The notes: generated by a model not told the origin, from the sequence alone. A stretch of 64,000 bases of DNA from Gordonibacter urolithinfaciens (GCF_900199375.1 NZ_LT900217.1:1612001-1676000), one strand, 5' to 3'; shown: positions 46,546 to 55,951, counted from the stretch's first letter. Program-made: numbers and translations.

Positions 46546-47031
46546 ATGGTTAGAAAATCGACGGCGTTTGTCGTGGCGAGCTGGGTGCTCGTGGTGCTCT
46601 GCGCCGGCTTCATCTTCTTCATGTCGTCTAATACGGATACCGGTTTGAACGACGATCTGGGATTGTTCTCGCTCGTCTTCCAGGATCTGAAAGCTCTGCA
46701 GGCGCAGCTGCTCGGACCCGGGGTGGACGTGGTCTCGTCGACTGCCCACTTCTGCGAGTATGCGGTTTTCGGGGCGTTGCTGGCGAATGCCCTGCGCTGC
46801 CATATGCCCCTGCGCCGTGCTTGCCTCGTGGCGGTGGCCTGCGCCAGCCTGTACGGCGTGTCCGACGAGTTTCATCAACTGTTCGTGCCGGGGCGCATGT
46901 GCGATCCGATGGATTGGCTCGTAGACACCGCCGGTGCTGCGCTGGGATCGGGGTTGGCCTACCTCCAGCTTAGGAGGAGGCGGCGGGAAGGCGAAGAACG
47001 CTTGGGCAAGGAGCCGTTGCCGAAGAGGTGA
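46546..47031 (+). CDS. VanZ family membrane protein
   Basis: A 161-residue protein with about four hydrophobic helices. The VanZ pattern is visible: an N-terminal helix ending in FIFFMSSNT, then HFCEYAVFGALLANAL and SDEFHQLFVPGRMCDPMDWLVDTAGAALG near residues 105-130. VanZ affects teicoplanin resistance in one operon, but most family members have no known role, and no van cluster is nearby. GGGAGG lies upstream of the ATG. Confidence 0.85.
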   Translation: MVRKSTAFVVASWVLVVLCAGFIFFMSSNTDTGLNDDLGLFSLVFQDLKALQAQLLGPGVDVVSSTAHFCEYAVFGALLANALRCHMPLRRACLVAVACASLYGVSDEFHQLFVPGRMCDPMDWLVDTAGAALGSGLAYLQLRRRRREGEERLGKEPLPKR

Positions 47032-47049
47032 TAGCCGGAGAGGGAATGG

Positions 47050-47364
47050 TCAGCCAAGGCGCGCGTGGCGTTTTGGCATACTCTGCGTTGGCGGTTCGCC
47101 CGGATTGGTGAGCAGTTCTTGCGGTGTGGTTTCCAGAGCATCGGCCAAGCGGAGGATGACGGACAGGCGCGGGTCGGCTGTGCCGTTCTCTATGCGGTTG
47201 AGGAAGGGGCGTCCCACGCCCACCATGAGAGCGAACTTCTGCTTTGTGATCTTTGCTTGCTTGCGAAGGCGCGTGACATTGCGCCCGAGGATGACGGAAG
47301 TCTCGCTTCTGTTGTCCAAGGCTGCATGCTGTGAGCTCGCGGTCTGTCCGACGTTGTTCGCCAT
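47050..47364 (-). CDS. XRE-family helix-turn-helix regulator
   Basis: A 104-residue protein with an XRE/Cro-type helix-turn-helix at about residues 26-82 (LGRNVTRLRKQAKITKQKFALMVGVGRPFLNRIENG). Flanking residues are polar with no partner domain. The ribosome-binding site before ATG 47364 is weak. It is on the minus strand between the VanZ-like and LCP genes; the target is unknown. Confidence 0.8.
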   Translation of the reverse strand: MANNVGQTASSQHAALDNRSETSVILGRNVTRLRKQAKITKQKFALMVGVGRPFLNRIENGTADPRLSVILRLADALETTPQELLTNPGEPPTQSMPKRHARLG

Positions 47365-47672
47365 GTGGGAAAGCCTAGCCGCTCTCGCGCCTGGTACCGT
47401 AACCGCTGGAATACGATTTGGGGAATTATTGGAAAAGCGGGCATGGCTTGATCCGCTGTGTATCGTTTGTCCCTATAGCATGCCATTTTTATGGCGTTTC
47501 GCCCATCGATGATAGAATGTAAAGGTATATTGTGCGGTTTGCGCATACGACCTCGAACGATAGGGTTGAATCGTGAAGGGGCCGGTGCCGGAGGGAAAGC
47601 GGTGCCGCGCATGCCCGCCGGCTCTGCGTTTCGCCTGCAAGCGGTTGAGCCAAGGCTGTTGAGGAGAAGTAC

Positions 47673-49070
47673 ATGGCGTCACGAAACTCTCGCACCAACC
47701 GACCGGCTGCCCGCTCCTCGCGTGCACCGCAGTCAGCACGTGCTGTGCGCTCGGCGAAGGCGGCCCAGTCGGGCCGTATCGCCTCTCGTGGAACCGCCGA
47801 GCAGTTTTCTCGCAATCGCGGTGCGCAGCAGGCCAGCTCCTCTGCCTACCGTTCAGCCTACACGCCCGGAAGCCAGGGGCGCAGCGCCAACACCGCCTAT
47901 TCCCGCCAGTCAGCCGCTAGCCAGTACTCTCGCAACAATCCCCAGTACTCCCGTAACGCGAACCGTCGCATGAGCCGCGGCAAGAAGGTGGCCATCGGCA
48001 TTTTGGCTGCCGTTCTCGTAGCTGTCGTGGGTTGCGGCACCGCATTCGCCCTGTACGTCAACTCCATCAACAACGAGCTGGTCGGCGATATGACTTCCGA
48101 GGAGATGCAGGCCATCCAAGACGTGCTTGCTCCGAAGAAGAGCTTCGACGAGCCGTTCTACATGATGCTCGTGGGCTCGGACGAGCGTACCGGAAGCGAC
48201 GAGGCCGGCGCGCGTTCCGACACGAACATTGTCGTGTACGTCGATCCCACGAGAAACCAAGCCAGCATCGTGTCCATTCCGCGCGACACCATGATCGACA
48301 TCGACAACGTGGGTATCTCGAAGTTCAATGCCGCCTACAACTACGGTGGCGTGTCGTCCACCATCCGCGAGGCCAGCCAGCTGCTCGGGGTGGATATCTC
48401 CCACTATGCTGAGGTGAACTTCGAGAACATGGTGCAATTGGTCGACGCGGTGGGTGGCGTTGACGTGGAGGTGACGGAGCGCATCGACGACACGGATGCC
48501 GACAACACCACGGACAACCCGTATGGCCAGCGCATCATCATCGAGGAGGGCCTGCAGCATCTCAACGGCGAGCAGGCACTCGTGTTCGCGCGCAGCCGCG
48601 CCTTCGTCGACGGGGACTTCACGCGGACGGCCAATCAGCGCAAGCTCATCATGGCTCTGGTGAACAAGGTGCTCGACATGCCCGTCACCGATCTTCCCGG
48701 CGTTATTCAGGGTGCGGCGAAGTGCGTGACTACGGACTTGTCCGTTACCGATATCATCTCGCTGGCCGAGCAGTTCAAGGGCAAGGGAGACCTGACGGTG
48801 TACTCGGCCATGGCACCCACCGTGTTCATGGATCAGATGGTGGACGGCCAGTCGTTCGTGCTGAACGATCCCACTGCTACGAAGCAGATGATGGAGACGA
48901 TAGAGGAGGGGGGCGACCCGAGCAACATCGTGGGCGTCAGCGGCTTGGGTCCCAGGGGCTATACCAGCGGGTCAGGATCGTCGGGCTACTCCAGCGCCAG
49001 CTCTACAGGTACGGGCAGCTCGGGATATTACGATGAGGAGTCGTATGACGATTACGATCCGTCCTACTAG
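47673..49070 (+). CDS. LytR-CpsA-Psr family glycopolymer transferase
   Basis: A 465-residue membrane protein that probably attaches a glycopolymer to peptidoglycan. About 100 basic, Ser/Ala/Arg-rich cytosolic residues are followed by one membrane helix (about 104-127). The LCP domain outside the cell (about 160-345) has the polyprenyl-phosphate ligands SDERTG, ARSDTNIVV, VSIPRDTMIDI and ARSRAFVDGDFTRTANQR. A Gly/Ser/Tyr-rich tail ends the protein. The ATG follows GAGGAG. The 308 bases upstream carry only a TGATAGAAT -10-like box near 47510. Confidence 0.92.
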   Translation: MASRNSRTNRPAARSSRAPQSARAVRSAKAAQSGRIASRGTAEQFSRNRGAQQASSSAYRSAYTPGSQGRSANTAYSRQSAASQYSRNNPQYSRNANRRMSRGKKVAIGILAAVLVAVVGCGTAFALYVNSINNELVGDMTSEEMQAIQDVLAPKKSFDEPFYMMLVGSDERTGSDEAGARSDTNIVVYVDPTRNQASIVSIPRDTMIDIDNVGISKFNAAYNYGGVSSTIREASQLLGVDISHYAEVNFENMVQLVDAVGGVDVEVTERIDDTDADNTTDNPYGQRIIIEEGLQHLNGEQALVFARSRAFVDGDFTRTANQRKLIMALVNKVLDMPVTDLPGVIQGAAKCVTTDLSVTDIISLAEQFKGKGDLTVYSAMAPTVFMDQMVDGQSFVLNDPTATKQMMETIEEGGDPSNIVGVSGLGPRGYTSGSGSSGYSSASSTGTGSSGYYDEESYDDYDPSY

Positions 49071-49206
49071 CCGTGCTGCAACTCGGCTTCCTCGCAAAGC
49101 GGGCCGGATGGCGAATAGGGTGACGGTGGCTATTCCGCTTCCCCTGTCGACGCGGGATACGCTGCGCGGCACGAACGCCGATATCGTGCAGCCAAACCTT
49201 CTTCAA

Positions 49207-49240
49207 CGCCCGTTTCCCCATAAGAGAAGCGGGCGCTTTC
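49207..49240 (+). terminator. Terminator after the LCP gene
   Basis: CGCCCGTTTC/GAAGCGGGCG (one G-U pair) with a nine-base loop, followed by CTTTC. Confidence 0.65.
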
Positions 49241-49363
49241 GTGTAACGGAACGCAAGCACTTGCGCGTCAACCTTGTTTTTTGCCCTGGCCGAGAACATG
49301 CTATCGAATTCGGGAATGCCCTCGAACACGTGCGCTCGCGTGAAAGCAAGGAATTCTGACCTG

Positions 49364-51220
49364 ATGGCCGAGCCAACCGAAACCAAGCACGAAAATCGGC
49401 CGCGCCGCTGGCGTCGGCTTGGGTCGCCGCGCACGTTCGCCGTCCTCGCCGCGTCCATCCTCATCGTGGGCGCTATCATCTACGGCGTGTTCATCGCATA
49501 CTCGGTCTCGTTGGGCGAGGAGTTCAACAAGATGTCGGCCGAAGGTATGAACGATTTCACCACGGCGCAGAAAATCGAGTCCGAATCGTCCATCGACGAG
49601 ATTCGCAATACCGTGCTCACCATTCGGACGTTGGCAGAATCAACCGATATCGACCCTGAAGGCGAGGTGTTCACCGATTTTCTTAACTCATGGAACGAAC
49701 GCGCGACTTTCGGTGTGACCTACGTATCCATCGCCTCGCTCGAAGAGGGCGTTGTCGAGTCGAATCGGAAAGAGAGCGACCTCGAGATCTTGAGAAGGCT
49801 CAAGGCCGGCGAGAGCGTCGTGTCGGACGTGCGCAAGTCTCATCGGCTTAACGGATTCTTTTACAGCATAGCCGAACCGGTGGTAAAGGAGGGCGTGGTC
49901 GTCGGCGTGCTTCGCAGTATCGTCGACGCTCATAGTCTCATCGATACGACCCAGATCAAATCGTCGGTTACGCTGCTGGGTTCCGTGCTCATGAAAGGCG
50001 ATGGCACCATTATCGTCGACTCCGAGAAGTCGGAGCTCTACGACGGGTTGAACCTGTACGAGGTGTTGCGCAACCAAGGGTATGCGGACGCTATCGTGAG
50101 CAAGATGCAGGAGAACGTGGAGAACGATAGCGATGTGGCCACCCTTGCTATTGGCAAGCGCGATGGCAAGACGACTTTCTTCACTTCCGTACGTCTCAAT
50201 GAGAACGATTGGACTATCGTGAACTTTACCGAGGAGAATACGATAGCCGAGCATTCCCAGGTCATCCTGCACGACACGGTAGTGGCGGGAACGGTTCTCG
50301 TCATCATCAGCACCATAGCCTGTGTCGCGGTTGCCCTGGTCATAGGACGCTTCCGTCGTCGCGCGCTCCGCGGGGCCGAACGCTATGCCGTGCTTGCGGA
50401 GTTCTCGGATACGGTATTGTTCGAGTACTCGTACGGCGATGACGTTTTGGAATTGACCCCGAACGCGCGCAGCGTGTTCTCACTCGACAGCCTACGACGC
50501 GAACACTATTTGGAGCGCGGAATCCCGCTCGTCGATTTCCACGAAGAGGACGTTTCGCTGGTTGAGGAGATTCTCGAGCACCCCGCACCGTCGGGCGAGG
50601 CTCGGCGGGCTACCGTGCGCGCATGCACGCTGACCGGCGAGTACCGCTGGTTTTCCATCAAGTGCCGCTACCTGTACGAAGGGCAGGAGCCCTACGCCGC
50701 AGTGGGGAAGATGGTCGACATAACGCAGCAGCGCGCCTTGGAGGAGCAGTTGGTACGCCGATCGCAGATAGACGGTTTGACGAAGGCGCTCAACAAGGTA
50801 ACGGCCGAAGAGAAGATAACCGCATCGCTTGCCGCGCATGATCGCGGCCTGCTGTTCATGATAGACGTCGATGACTTCAAACAGATCAACGATCGCAACG
50901 GGCACCGTGTGGGCGACCAGGTGCTTGCCGCCATCGCCCGCGCTCTGTTCGACGTGTTCCGTTGCGACGATCCGGTTGGGCGTATCGGCGGGGACGAGTT
51001 CGTGGCGTTCGTGCGCGATGTCGACGAAGCCGATGTGGTCGACGCCAAACGGCATGCGTTGCGCGATCATGCCGAAGCCATTACGAGGGACTTGGGTGTA
51101 TCGGTTTCCCTGAGCATCGGGGTGGCGCGCTATCCGCACGACGGTACGAACTATCAGGAGTTGTTCGATGCTGCCGATCATGCGATGTACCGAGAGAAGC
51201 AGGAGCGCGACGATAAATAA
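49364..51220 (+). CDS. Membrane sensor diguanylate cyclase (CACHE-PAS-GGDEF)
   Basis: A 618-residue enzyme predicted to make cyclic di-GMP. One helix (about 20-42) and a second (about 285-308) flank an extracellular sensor of the double-CACHE type. A PAS domain (about 325-440) is next, with the WFSIKCRYLYEG strand, then a GGDEF domain. The active-site motif GGDEF is intact in GRIGGDEFVAF, and RCDD five residues upstream fits an inhibitory I-site. The ATG at 49364 lies about 14 bases after AAGGA, so the start is not certain. It is convergent with galE. Confidence 0.9.
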   Translation: MAEPTETKHENRPRRWRRLGSPRTFAVLAASILIVGAIIYGVFIAYSVSLGEEFNKMSAEGMNDFTTAQKIESESSIDEIRNTVLTIRTLAESTDIDPEGEVFTDFLNSWNERATFGVTYVSIASLEEGVVESNRKESDLEILRRLKAGESVVSDVRKSHRLNGFFYSIAEPVVKEGVVVGVLRSIVDAHSLIDTTQIKSSVTLLGSVLMKGDGTIIVDSEKSELYDGLNLYEVLRNQGYADAIVSKMQENVENDSDVATLAIGKRDGKTTFFTSVRLNENDWTIVNFTEENTIAEHSQVILHDTVVAGTVLVIISTIACVAVALVIGRFRRRALRGAERYAVLAEFSDTVLFEYSYGDDVLELTPNARSVFSLDSLRREHYLERGIPLVDFHEEDVSLVEEILEHPAPSGEARRATVRACTLTGEYRWFSIKCRYLYEGQEPYAAVGKMVDITQQRALEEQLVRRSQIDGLTKALNKVTAEEKITASLAAHDRGLLFMIDVDDFKQINDRNGHRVGDQVLAAIARALFDVFRCDDPVGRIGGDEFVAFVRDVDEADVVDAKRHALRDHAEAITRDLGVSVSLSIGVARYPHDGTNYQELFDAADHAMYREKQERDDK

Positions 51221-51221
51221 G

Positions 51222-51259
51222 CAACAGCCCCCGGTTCGAAGTCGAACCGGGGGCTGTTG
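51222..51259. terminator. Bidirectional hairpin between the diguanylate cyclase gene and galE
   Basis: An 18-base perfect inverted repeat (51222-51239 with 51242-51259, core CAGCCCCCGGTTCGA). On the minus strand it is followed by TTGCTTATTT. Confidence 0.8.
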
Positions 51260-51295
51260 GCAAAGAGGGCCGAATTCGCTGTACCGACCAGGCTG

Positions 51296-52438
51296 CTAAG
51301 CTATAGGTGCGGCCGTGGAGTAGCCGTTCGGATTCTGCGACTGCCAGCGCCAGCTGTCGGCGCACATGCGATCGAGGTCGTACTCGGCGATCCAGCCCAG
51401 CTCGTCGCGGGCCTTGTCGCAGGCGGCGTAGTTCTCGGCGATGTCGCCTGCGCGCCGCGGCTTCACCTCGTAGGGCAGCTCCTTGCCGCAGGCGCGCTCG
51501 AACGCGTGCACGACGTCGAGCACGCTCGAGCCCGTGCCGGTACCCAGGTTGAAGATGCCCACGCCGCGCCGGGTTCCGTCGTCGGCCGGCTCGCCGGCGA
51601 TGGTGCCGAGCGTGTTGGCCGCACCGGTGCCCACCTTGCCGCCCATCCAGTCGAGGGCCGCTACATGGCCGCGCGCGAGGTCGACCACGTGGATATAGTC
51701 GCGCACGCCCGTGCCGTCCGGGGTGGGATAGTCGTCGCCGAACACGCCAACGCACGCCAACTTGCCCACGGCAACCTGCGCCACGTAGGGCAGCAAATTG
51801 TTCGGGATTCCCTTCGGATCCTCGCCGATGAGCCCGCTTTCATGCGCTCCGATGGGGTTGAAGTAGCGCAGCAGCACGACGTTCCACTCGCTGTCTCCTA
51901 CATACAGGTCGGTGAGCACCTGCTCCAGCATGCTCTTCGTCTGGCCGTAGGGGTTCGTGGCATCGTGTTTCGGGCAGTTCTCGGTGATGGGGATGAACTC
52001 GGGCTCGCCGTACACCGTGGCGCTCGACGAGAACACGAGGTTCTTGCATCCATGATCGCGCGCCGCCTCGCACAGCACGAGGGTGCCCGCCACGTTGTTC
52101 CAGTAGTATTCAAGCGGCTTCTGCACGCTCTCGCCCACGGCCTTGAAGCCGGCGAAGTGGATGATGGCGTCGATGTCGTTCTCGGTGAAAACGCGGTCGA
52201 GCGCCTCACGGTCGAGGATGCTGGCCTCGTAGAACGCCAGACGGTCGTCGTCGATGCCGGTGATGGTGCGGACGCGGTCGAGCGCAACCTCGCTCGAGTT
52301 GCTCAGGTCGTCCAGGACGACCACGCGGTACCCCCGGTTCAGCAGCTCGACGCACGTATGGCTGCCGATGAATCCGGCACCTCCCGTGACCAGCACGCAG
52401 GTATCCGAGGGTCCCTTAGCAAGGCTTTTGTTCGCCAT
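51296..52438 (-). CDS. galE: UDP-glucose 4-epimerase
   Basis: An NAD-dependent extended short-chain dehydrogenase interconverting UDP-glucose and UDP-galactose. The 380-residue product shows the NAD motif GGAGFIGSH near residue 17, the catalytic Ser in SSSATVYGEPE, YxxxK as YGQTKSMLE, and GVRDYIHVVDLARGH. The ATG at 52438 follows GAGAAG; 14 in-frame codons upstream lack a site. Together with the phosphohexomutase it would supply sugar nucleotides for cell-surface glycans. Confidence 0.94.
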   Translation of the reverse strand: MANKSLAKGPSDTCVLVTGGAGFIGSHTCVELLNRGYRVVVLDDLSNSSEVALDRVRTITGIDDDRLAFYEASILDREALDRVFTENDIDAIIHFAGFKAVGESVQKPLEYYWNNVAGTLVLCEAARDHGCKNLVFSSSATVYGEPEFIPITENCPKHDATNPYGQTKSMLEQVLTDLYVGDSEWNVVLLRYFNPIGAHESGLIGEDPKGIPNNLLPYVAQVAVGKLACVGVFGDDYPTPDGTGVRDYIHVVDLARGHVAALDWMGGKVGTGAANTLGTIAGEPADDGTRRGVGIFNLGTGTGSSVLDVVHAFERACGKELPYEVKPRRAGDIAENYAACDKARDELGWIAEYDLDRMCADSWRWQSQNPNGYSTAAPIA

Positions 52439-52593
52439 GGTCTTCTCGCTTTCGTTTCCGGCGGCCGCCGCGCCGCGCACGAACTTTTCTCTTACGGCTA
52501 TTGTACCGGCGATGGCGTACCGCTGGATGATTTCGTCGAAAGCAACATGAGTGGCGAAGAGAAGCCCGGGGGTGGCTCCCCGGCGATCGGTAA

Positions 52594-52645
52594 TTTATAC
52601 AAAGATAAAGATATTCTTGACAAAGTATAATAACGTGGATAATAT
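52594..52645. promoter_or_regulatory. Divergent promoter pair upstream of galE
   Basis: Plus strand: TTGACA (52617-52622) and TAATAT (52640-52645), spacer 17. Minus strand, toward galE: TTGTCA (52623-52618) and TATAAA (52599-52594), spacer 18. Their -35 elements overlap. Confidence 0.6.
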
Positions 52646-52651
52646 AGTTGG

Positions 52652-52735
52652 CGAGCAAGAGAAAAACTCCTCCACTCTTCTCTCTCCACTCGTCCAGATC
52701 GAGGCCGCTCCCCCCGCAGCCTCGATCTGCATTAT
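52652..52735 (+). ncRNA. Candidate small RNA, about 85 bases
   Basis: A consensus-like plus-strand promoter ends at 52645. An 11-base perfect stem (52693-52703 with 52717-52727, core AGATCGAGGC) lies about 45 bases into the predicted transcript and is followed by a T-containing tail. No ORF with a ribosome-binding site starts here. The stretch could instead be part of a long leader of the phosphohexomutase gene. Confidence 0.3.
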
Positions 52736-52862
52736 CGTTCTTGCGCACGAGCAGATCCCCTCTTGGCTTGCACGTTGTCCTTGGCCCATCATCCTACCGG
52801 TGTTCCATCATTGGATTGCCCTTCAACCCATTTCGACCTGCTTAACCCCTGATTGGGGCACA

Positions 52863-52902
52863 TTCTCCGGGCGGTGTTTCACGTGAAACACCGCCCGGAG
52901 AA
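52863..52902. other. parS site in a 40-bp perfect palindrome
   Basis: Exact parS at 52875-52890. The GC-rich arms TTCTCCGGGCGG and complement make the longest parS palindrome in the window. It lies in the galE-phosphohexomutase gap. Confidence 0.93.
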
Positions 52903-52979
52903 GCGGATTCGTGCTAATTATTTCGCTGCTCTGTCGGTGATGATCCTGCATCGTTTTCGCGAGCCTTGGTGATGAGCCT

Positions 52980-52985
52980 TATAAT
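52980..52985 (+). promoter_or_regulatory. -10 box of the phosphohexomutase gene
   Basis: TATAAT 67 bases upstream of the GTG start; no good -35 match is seen. Confidence 0.45.
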
Positions 52986-53051
52986 GAGTGGAAATACGGA
53001 CGGGCGTGCGCCTGCCCGCAACCGAGGCTTCCCGTGTGGAAAGGACTACCT

Positions 53052-54464
53052 GTGGCAGACATACACTTCGGCACCGATGGATGGCGCGCCATCATCGGTG
53101 AAGATTTCACAGATGACAACCTGGTGCGCGTCGTGGATGCGGCAGCGCGCATCTTCAAGGAGGATGCCGTCTCCGCCGGGCGCCCGGCGGATGCTCCCGG
53201 CACCCTCATCGTGGGCCACGATTGCCGCCGGGACGCGCATGCGTATGCCCGCCTTGCGGCCGAGGTCGCGGCGGCGCACGGTTTCCGCACGCTGCTCACG
53301 CAGGACTACTGCCCCACGCCGACGCTCTGCTGGTCGGTGGCGCAGGATGCCGATGCCGTGGGCGGCATCATGCTCACCAGCAGCCACAACCCGGCCGAGT
53401 ACCTGGGCGTGAAGCTGCGCATGGCCGACGGCGGCGCGGCGGGCAAGGAGTTCACCGACCGCGTGGAGGCCGTGCTGCCCGGTGCCGCTACCGTGGAGCA
53501 CGGCACTTGCGAGGAGGCCGACCTCATGACCGCCTACCTCGACGCCCTTAAGCAGCGTGTGGACGTAGAGGCCATACGCGACGCCCACCTGCGCGTGGTG
53601 GTGGACCCGCTCTACGGCGCCGGTCGCCACTACCTGGCCGACCTGCTGCGCGATCTGGGCGTGGAGGTGTGCGAGATCAACAACGCGGAGGATCCGACCT
53701 TCGACGGCCTGCATCCCGAGCCCATTCCGCCTTGGGTCGACCGCTGCATTGCGAAGGTGCCCGAGATGGGCTATGACGCCGGCTTCATCAACGACGGCGA
53801 TGCCGACCGCATCGGCGCAGTGGACGAGCACGGCACCTTCGTCAACCCGCACCGCATTATCACGCTGCTCGTGTCGCACTTGGCCGAGGACAAGGGCCAG
53901 CACGGCCGGGTCGTGTCCACCATAACCGCGTCCGCCATGCTCGCCCGCCAGTGCAAGCGCCTGGGCCTGGAGCTCACCAGCACGCCGGTCGGCTTCAAGT
54001 GGATCTACGCCGAGATGGAGAAGGGCGACGTCATGCTGGGCGGCGAGGAGTCCGGCGGCATCGGCATCCCCACGCACGTCATGGAGCGCGATGGCCTGCT
54101 CATGGCCCTGCTGCTGGCAGAGACCATGGCGCAGCGCGGCATGAGCCTGGGCCAGCTGGTGGACGACATGTTCCAGAAAGTGGGCAAGCTGGAGTTCGAG
54201 CGCCGCGGCCTTTCCATCACCGAGGAGCAGATGGCGCGCTTCCGTGCGAGCGTCGTGCCGGATTACGCGCCCGACGAGGTGTGCGGGAAGAAGGTCGTGG
54301 ACGTCGACCGTCGCGACGGCGTGAAGTTCTACCTCGAAGGCGACGCCTGGGTTATGATGCGCCCCTCCGGAACCGAGCCGCTCGTGCGCGTGTACGCCGA
54401 GGCCGAGACGGTGGACGAGGTGCGCGCGCTGCTCGATGCGGCGGAAGCCGTGGTGAGGGCGTAG
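53052..54464 (+). CDS. Phosphoglucomutase/phosphomannomutase family enzyme
   Basis: An alpha-D-phosphohexomutase of 470 residues. It has the N-terminal FGTDGWR, the phosphoserine loop TSSHNP near residue 105, the metal loop DGDADR near 245, the sugar-binding loop GGEESGG near 330 and the phosphate loop RPSGTEPLVRVY near 440. Whether glucose-, mannose- or glucosamine-phosphate is preferred cannot be fixed. GTG at 53052, six bases after AAAGGA, is a better start than GTG at 53034. It is convergent with the next gene, with no gap. Confidence 0.92.
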   Translation: MADIHFGTDGWRAIIGEDFTDDNLVRVVDAAARIFKEDAVSAGRPADAPGTLIVGHDCRRDAHAYARLAAEVAAAHGFRTLLTQDYCPTPTLCWSVAQDADAVGGIMLTSSHNPAEYLGVKLRMADGGAAGKEFTDRVEAVLPGAATVEHGTCEEADLMTAYLDALKQRVDVEAIRDAHLRVVVDPLYGAGRHYLADLLRDLGVEVCEINNAEDPTFDGLHPEPIPPWVDRCIAKVPEMGYDAGFINDGDADRIGAVDEHGTFVNPHRIITLLVSHLAEDKGQHGRVVSTITASAMLARQCKRLGLELTSTPVGFKWIYAEMEKGDVMLGGEESGGIGIPTHVMERDGLLMALLLAETMAQRGMSLGQLVDDMFQKVGKLEFERRGLSITEEQMARFRASVVPDYAPDEVCGKKVVDVDRRDGVKFYLEGDAWVMMRPSGTEPLVRVYAEAETVDEVRALLDAAEAVVRA

Positions 54465-54989
54465 CTAGCGCTCACCGTACCGCGGCAGCTTCTTGAGCAG
54501 AGCCCAGGCGGCCTGCTTGCTCTGCGCGTCGTCCAGCATATGCTCGAACGACTTGAACGACACGGCGTCTCGCCCGAACAGGCGGCAGGCGCCGTCGAGG
54601 GGAACTTCCTGACGATATGCGGCGCCGAGTGCCCGAGCGGCCTCGGCGTCCGCTGCCACAACGACCAGCGGATCTAATCCTTCCAGCAGCAGAAACAGCG
54701 CCTGGCCGTCGAGTTCTGCCTCTCCGGCAACCTCGTGATCGGCAGTTCTCTCCTTGTCAGTTCCGCTTTCTTCGGTGCCCGGGGCCTTCCCGGCTGCGCT
54801 TTCCGACCGCAGGGCGACGTACGTGCAGCACGCGCGCCCGTATCCGAGCGCCGCGGCCGAGTTCTCGAGCGCGCTCCGCGCTGCGTCGCCGAGCCGGGCC
54901 GCGCTCGCCACGCACACGACGCCCGTCCGCGCGCCATCGAGGTAGGGCGAGAACAGCTCCCACATCTCTTCGAGCGCTACCTCGTACAT
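54465..54989 (-). CDS. Hypothetical soluble protein
   Basis: A protein of about 174 residues (192 if the GTG at 55043 is used), with no recognised family, no membrane segment and a central acidic, low-complexity stretch. It begins MYEVALEEMWELFSPYLDGA and ends in a short basic segment. Neither start has a strong ribosome-binding site. Its stop codon abuts that of the phosphohexomutase gene, and it diverges from the gene at 55129. Confidence 0.55.
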   Translation of the reverse strand: MYEVALEEMWELFSPYLDGARTGVVCVASAARLGDAARSALENSAAALGYGRACCTYVALRSESAAGKAPGTEESGTDKERTADHEVAGEAELDGQALFLLLEGLDPLVVVAADAEAARALGAAYRQEVPLDGACRLFGRDAVSFKSFEHMLDDAQSKQAAWALLKKLPRYGER

Positions 54990-55128
54990 GTTACCATTTG
55001 CGGAATTTTTCACACTGTCCCTTGCGGTCGCCGGGCGTTCCACGTATAACGATCATGATAACAAGAACCGACGGCAACGGCGAGGCGCCCTTCGGCGCGC
55101 GCCGCGAAACGATACAGGAGGCAGCCTT

Positions 55129-55383
55129 ATGTGCACCAACGGAGTGAATACCGGACAGCTCGAGCAGATGATCGAGCAGGTCGACGACCACGTGAAGCTG
55201 GAGCGCCGCTGGGCGCACACGCTGGGGCATCTGGCGGGCGACGCCGGCTTCGCCACCGTGTCCGAGAAGATGCATGCTGCCCAGGCGTTGCTCGATGACG
55301 TGCGTGCGCTGCTCGGCGAGGCGAAGGACGCCCTCGAGGACGACGCCGCAGCAGCCAGCAACGTCACCGTCAACCTGGTCTAG
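55129..55383 (+). CDS. Hypothetical 84-residue protein upstream of nikR
   Basis: A small, mostly helical protein with several His residues (DDHVKLERRWAHTLGHLAGD) and an acidic second half. It has a strong AGGAGG site before ATG 55129. It ends ten bases before nikR, so the two are probably co-transcribed. The family is not recognised; a link to nickel is only suggested by the neighbourhood. Confidence 0.75.
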   Translation: MCTNGVNTGQLEQMIEQVDDHVKLERRWAHTLGHLAGDAGFATVSEKMHAAQALLDDVRALLGEAKDALEDDAAAASNVTVNLV

Positions 55384-55392
55384 GGCACGTCG

Positions 55393-55815
55393 ATGAGCAA
55401 CGATCTGATGCGGTTCTCGGTGGCTATGCCCGAGGACCTGCTCGTGCGCTTCGACCGGCTCGTTGCCCGCCGCGGACTGGCCAAGAACCGCAGCGAGGTC
55501 GTGCGCGACCTCGTGCGCGATGCGCTGGTGGAAGAGGAATGCTCCACGCCGGGCGCCGAGGTCATGGGCACGCTCACCATCGTGTTCGACCACCATGCCA
55601 GCGACCTGCAGGAGAAGCTGCATGCCATCCAGCACGAATACTTCGAGTCCATCGTGTCCTCGATGCACGTGCACCTCGACGAGCACAACTGCCTCGAGGT
55701 CATCGTGCTGCGCGGCGAAACGGGGCTCGTGCAGGATATCGCGAACCTCATCTTGGGTACGAAGGGCGTGAAGAACGGGCGCCTCGTAGTTACGACCACA
55801 GGACAGTATATATAG
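55393..55815 (+). CDS. nikR: Nickel-responsive regulator NikR
   Basis: A 140-residue ribbon-helix-helix/ACT-fold repressor. The N-terminal DNA-binding part (MRFSVAMPEDLLVRFDRLV, then KNRSEVVRDLVRDAL) is typical. The high-affinity nickel ligands are in place: one His in LHAIQHEYFES and the HVHLDEHNC run, which supplies the H-x-H-x5-C set. It is the second gene of a plus-strand run leading to hypE. No clear GTATGA-type operator is visible nearby. Confidence 0.94.
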   Translation: MSNDLMRFSVAMPEDLLVRFDRLVARRGLAKNRSEVVRDLVRDALVEEECSTPGAEVMGTLTIVFDHHASDLQEKLHAIQHEYFESIVSSMHVHLDEHNCLEVIVLRGETGLVQDIANLILGTKGVKNGRLVVTTTGQYI

Positions 55816-55951
55816 GTAGAAGGCCCGTCGGCTCGTTGGCGGTCGAAAGCAGGAGGGTTTCAAGCGCCGCGGAAACCTCCCTTTACGAGCCGGGTCGAAG
55901 ATGTTTCACTTAAACCTTCGTTTGTATGGACGAATCGAGGCAAGGAGCGTT

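Noticed and set aside
55902-55916. parS-like TGTTTCACTTAAAC before hypE
   Set aside because: One half-site is intact but the centre has lost a base, so symmetry and spacing are broken.
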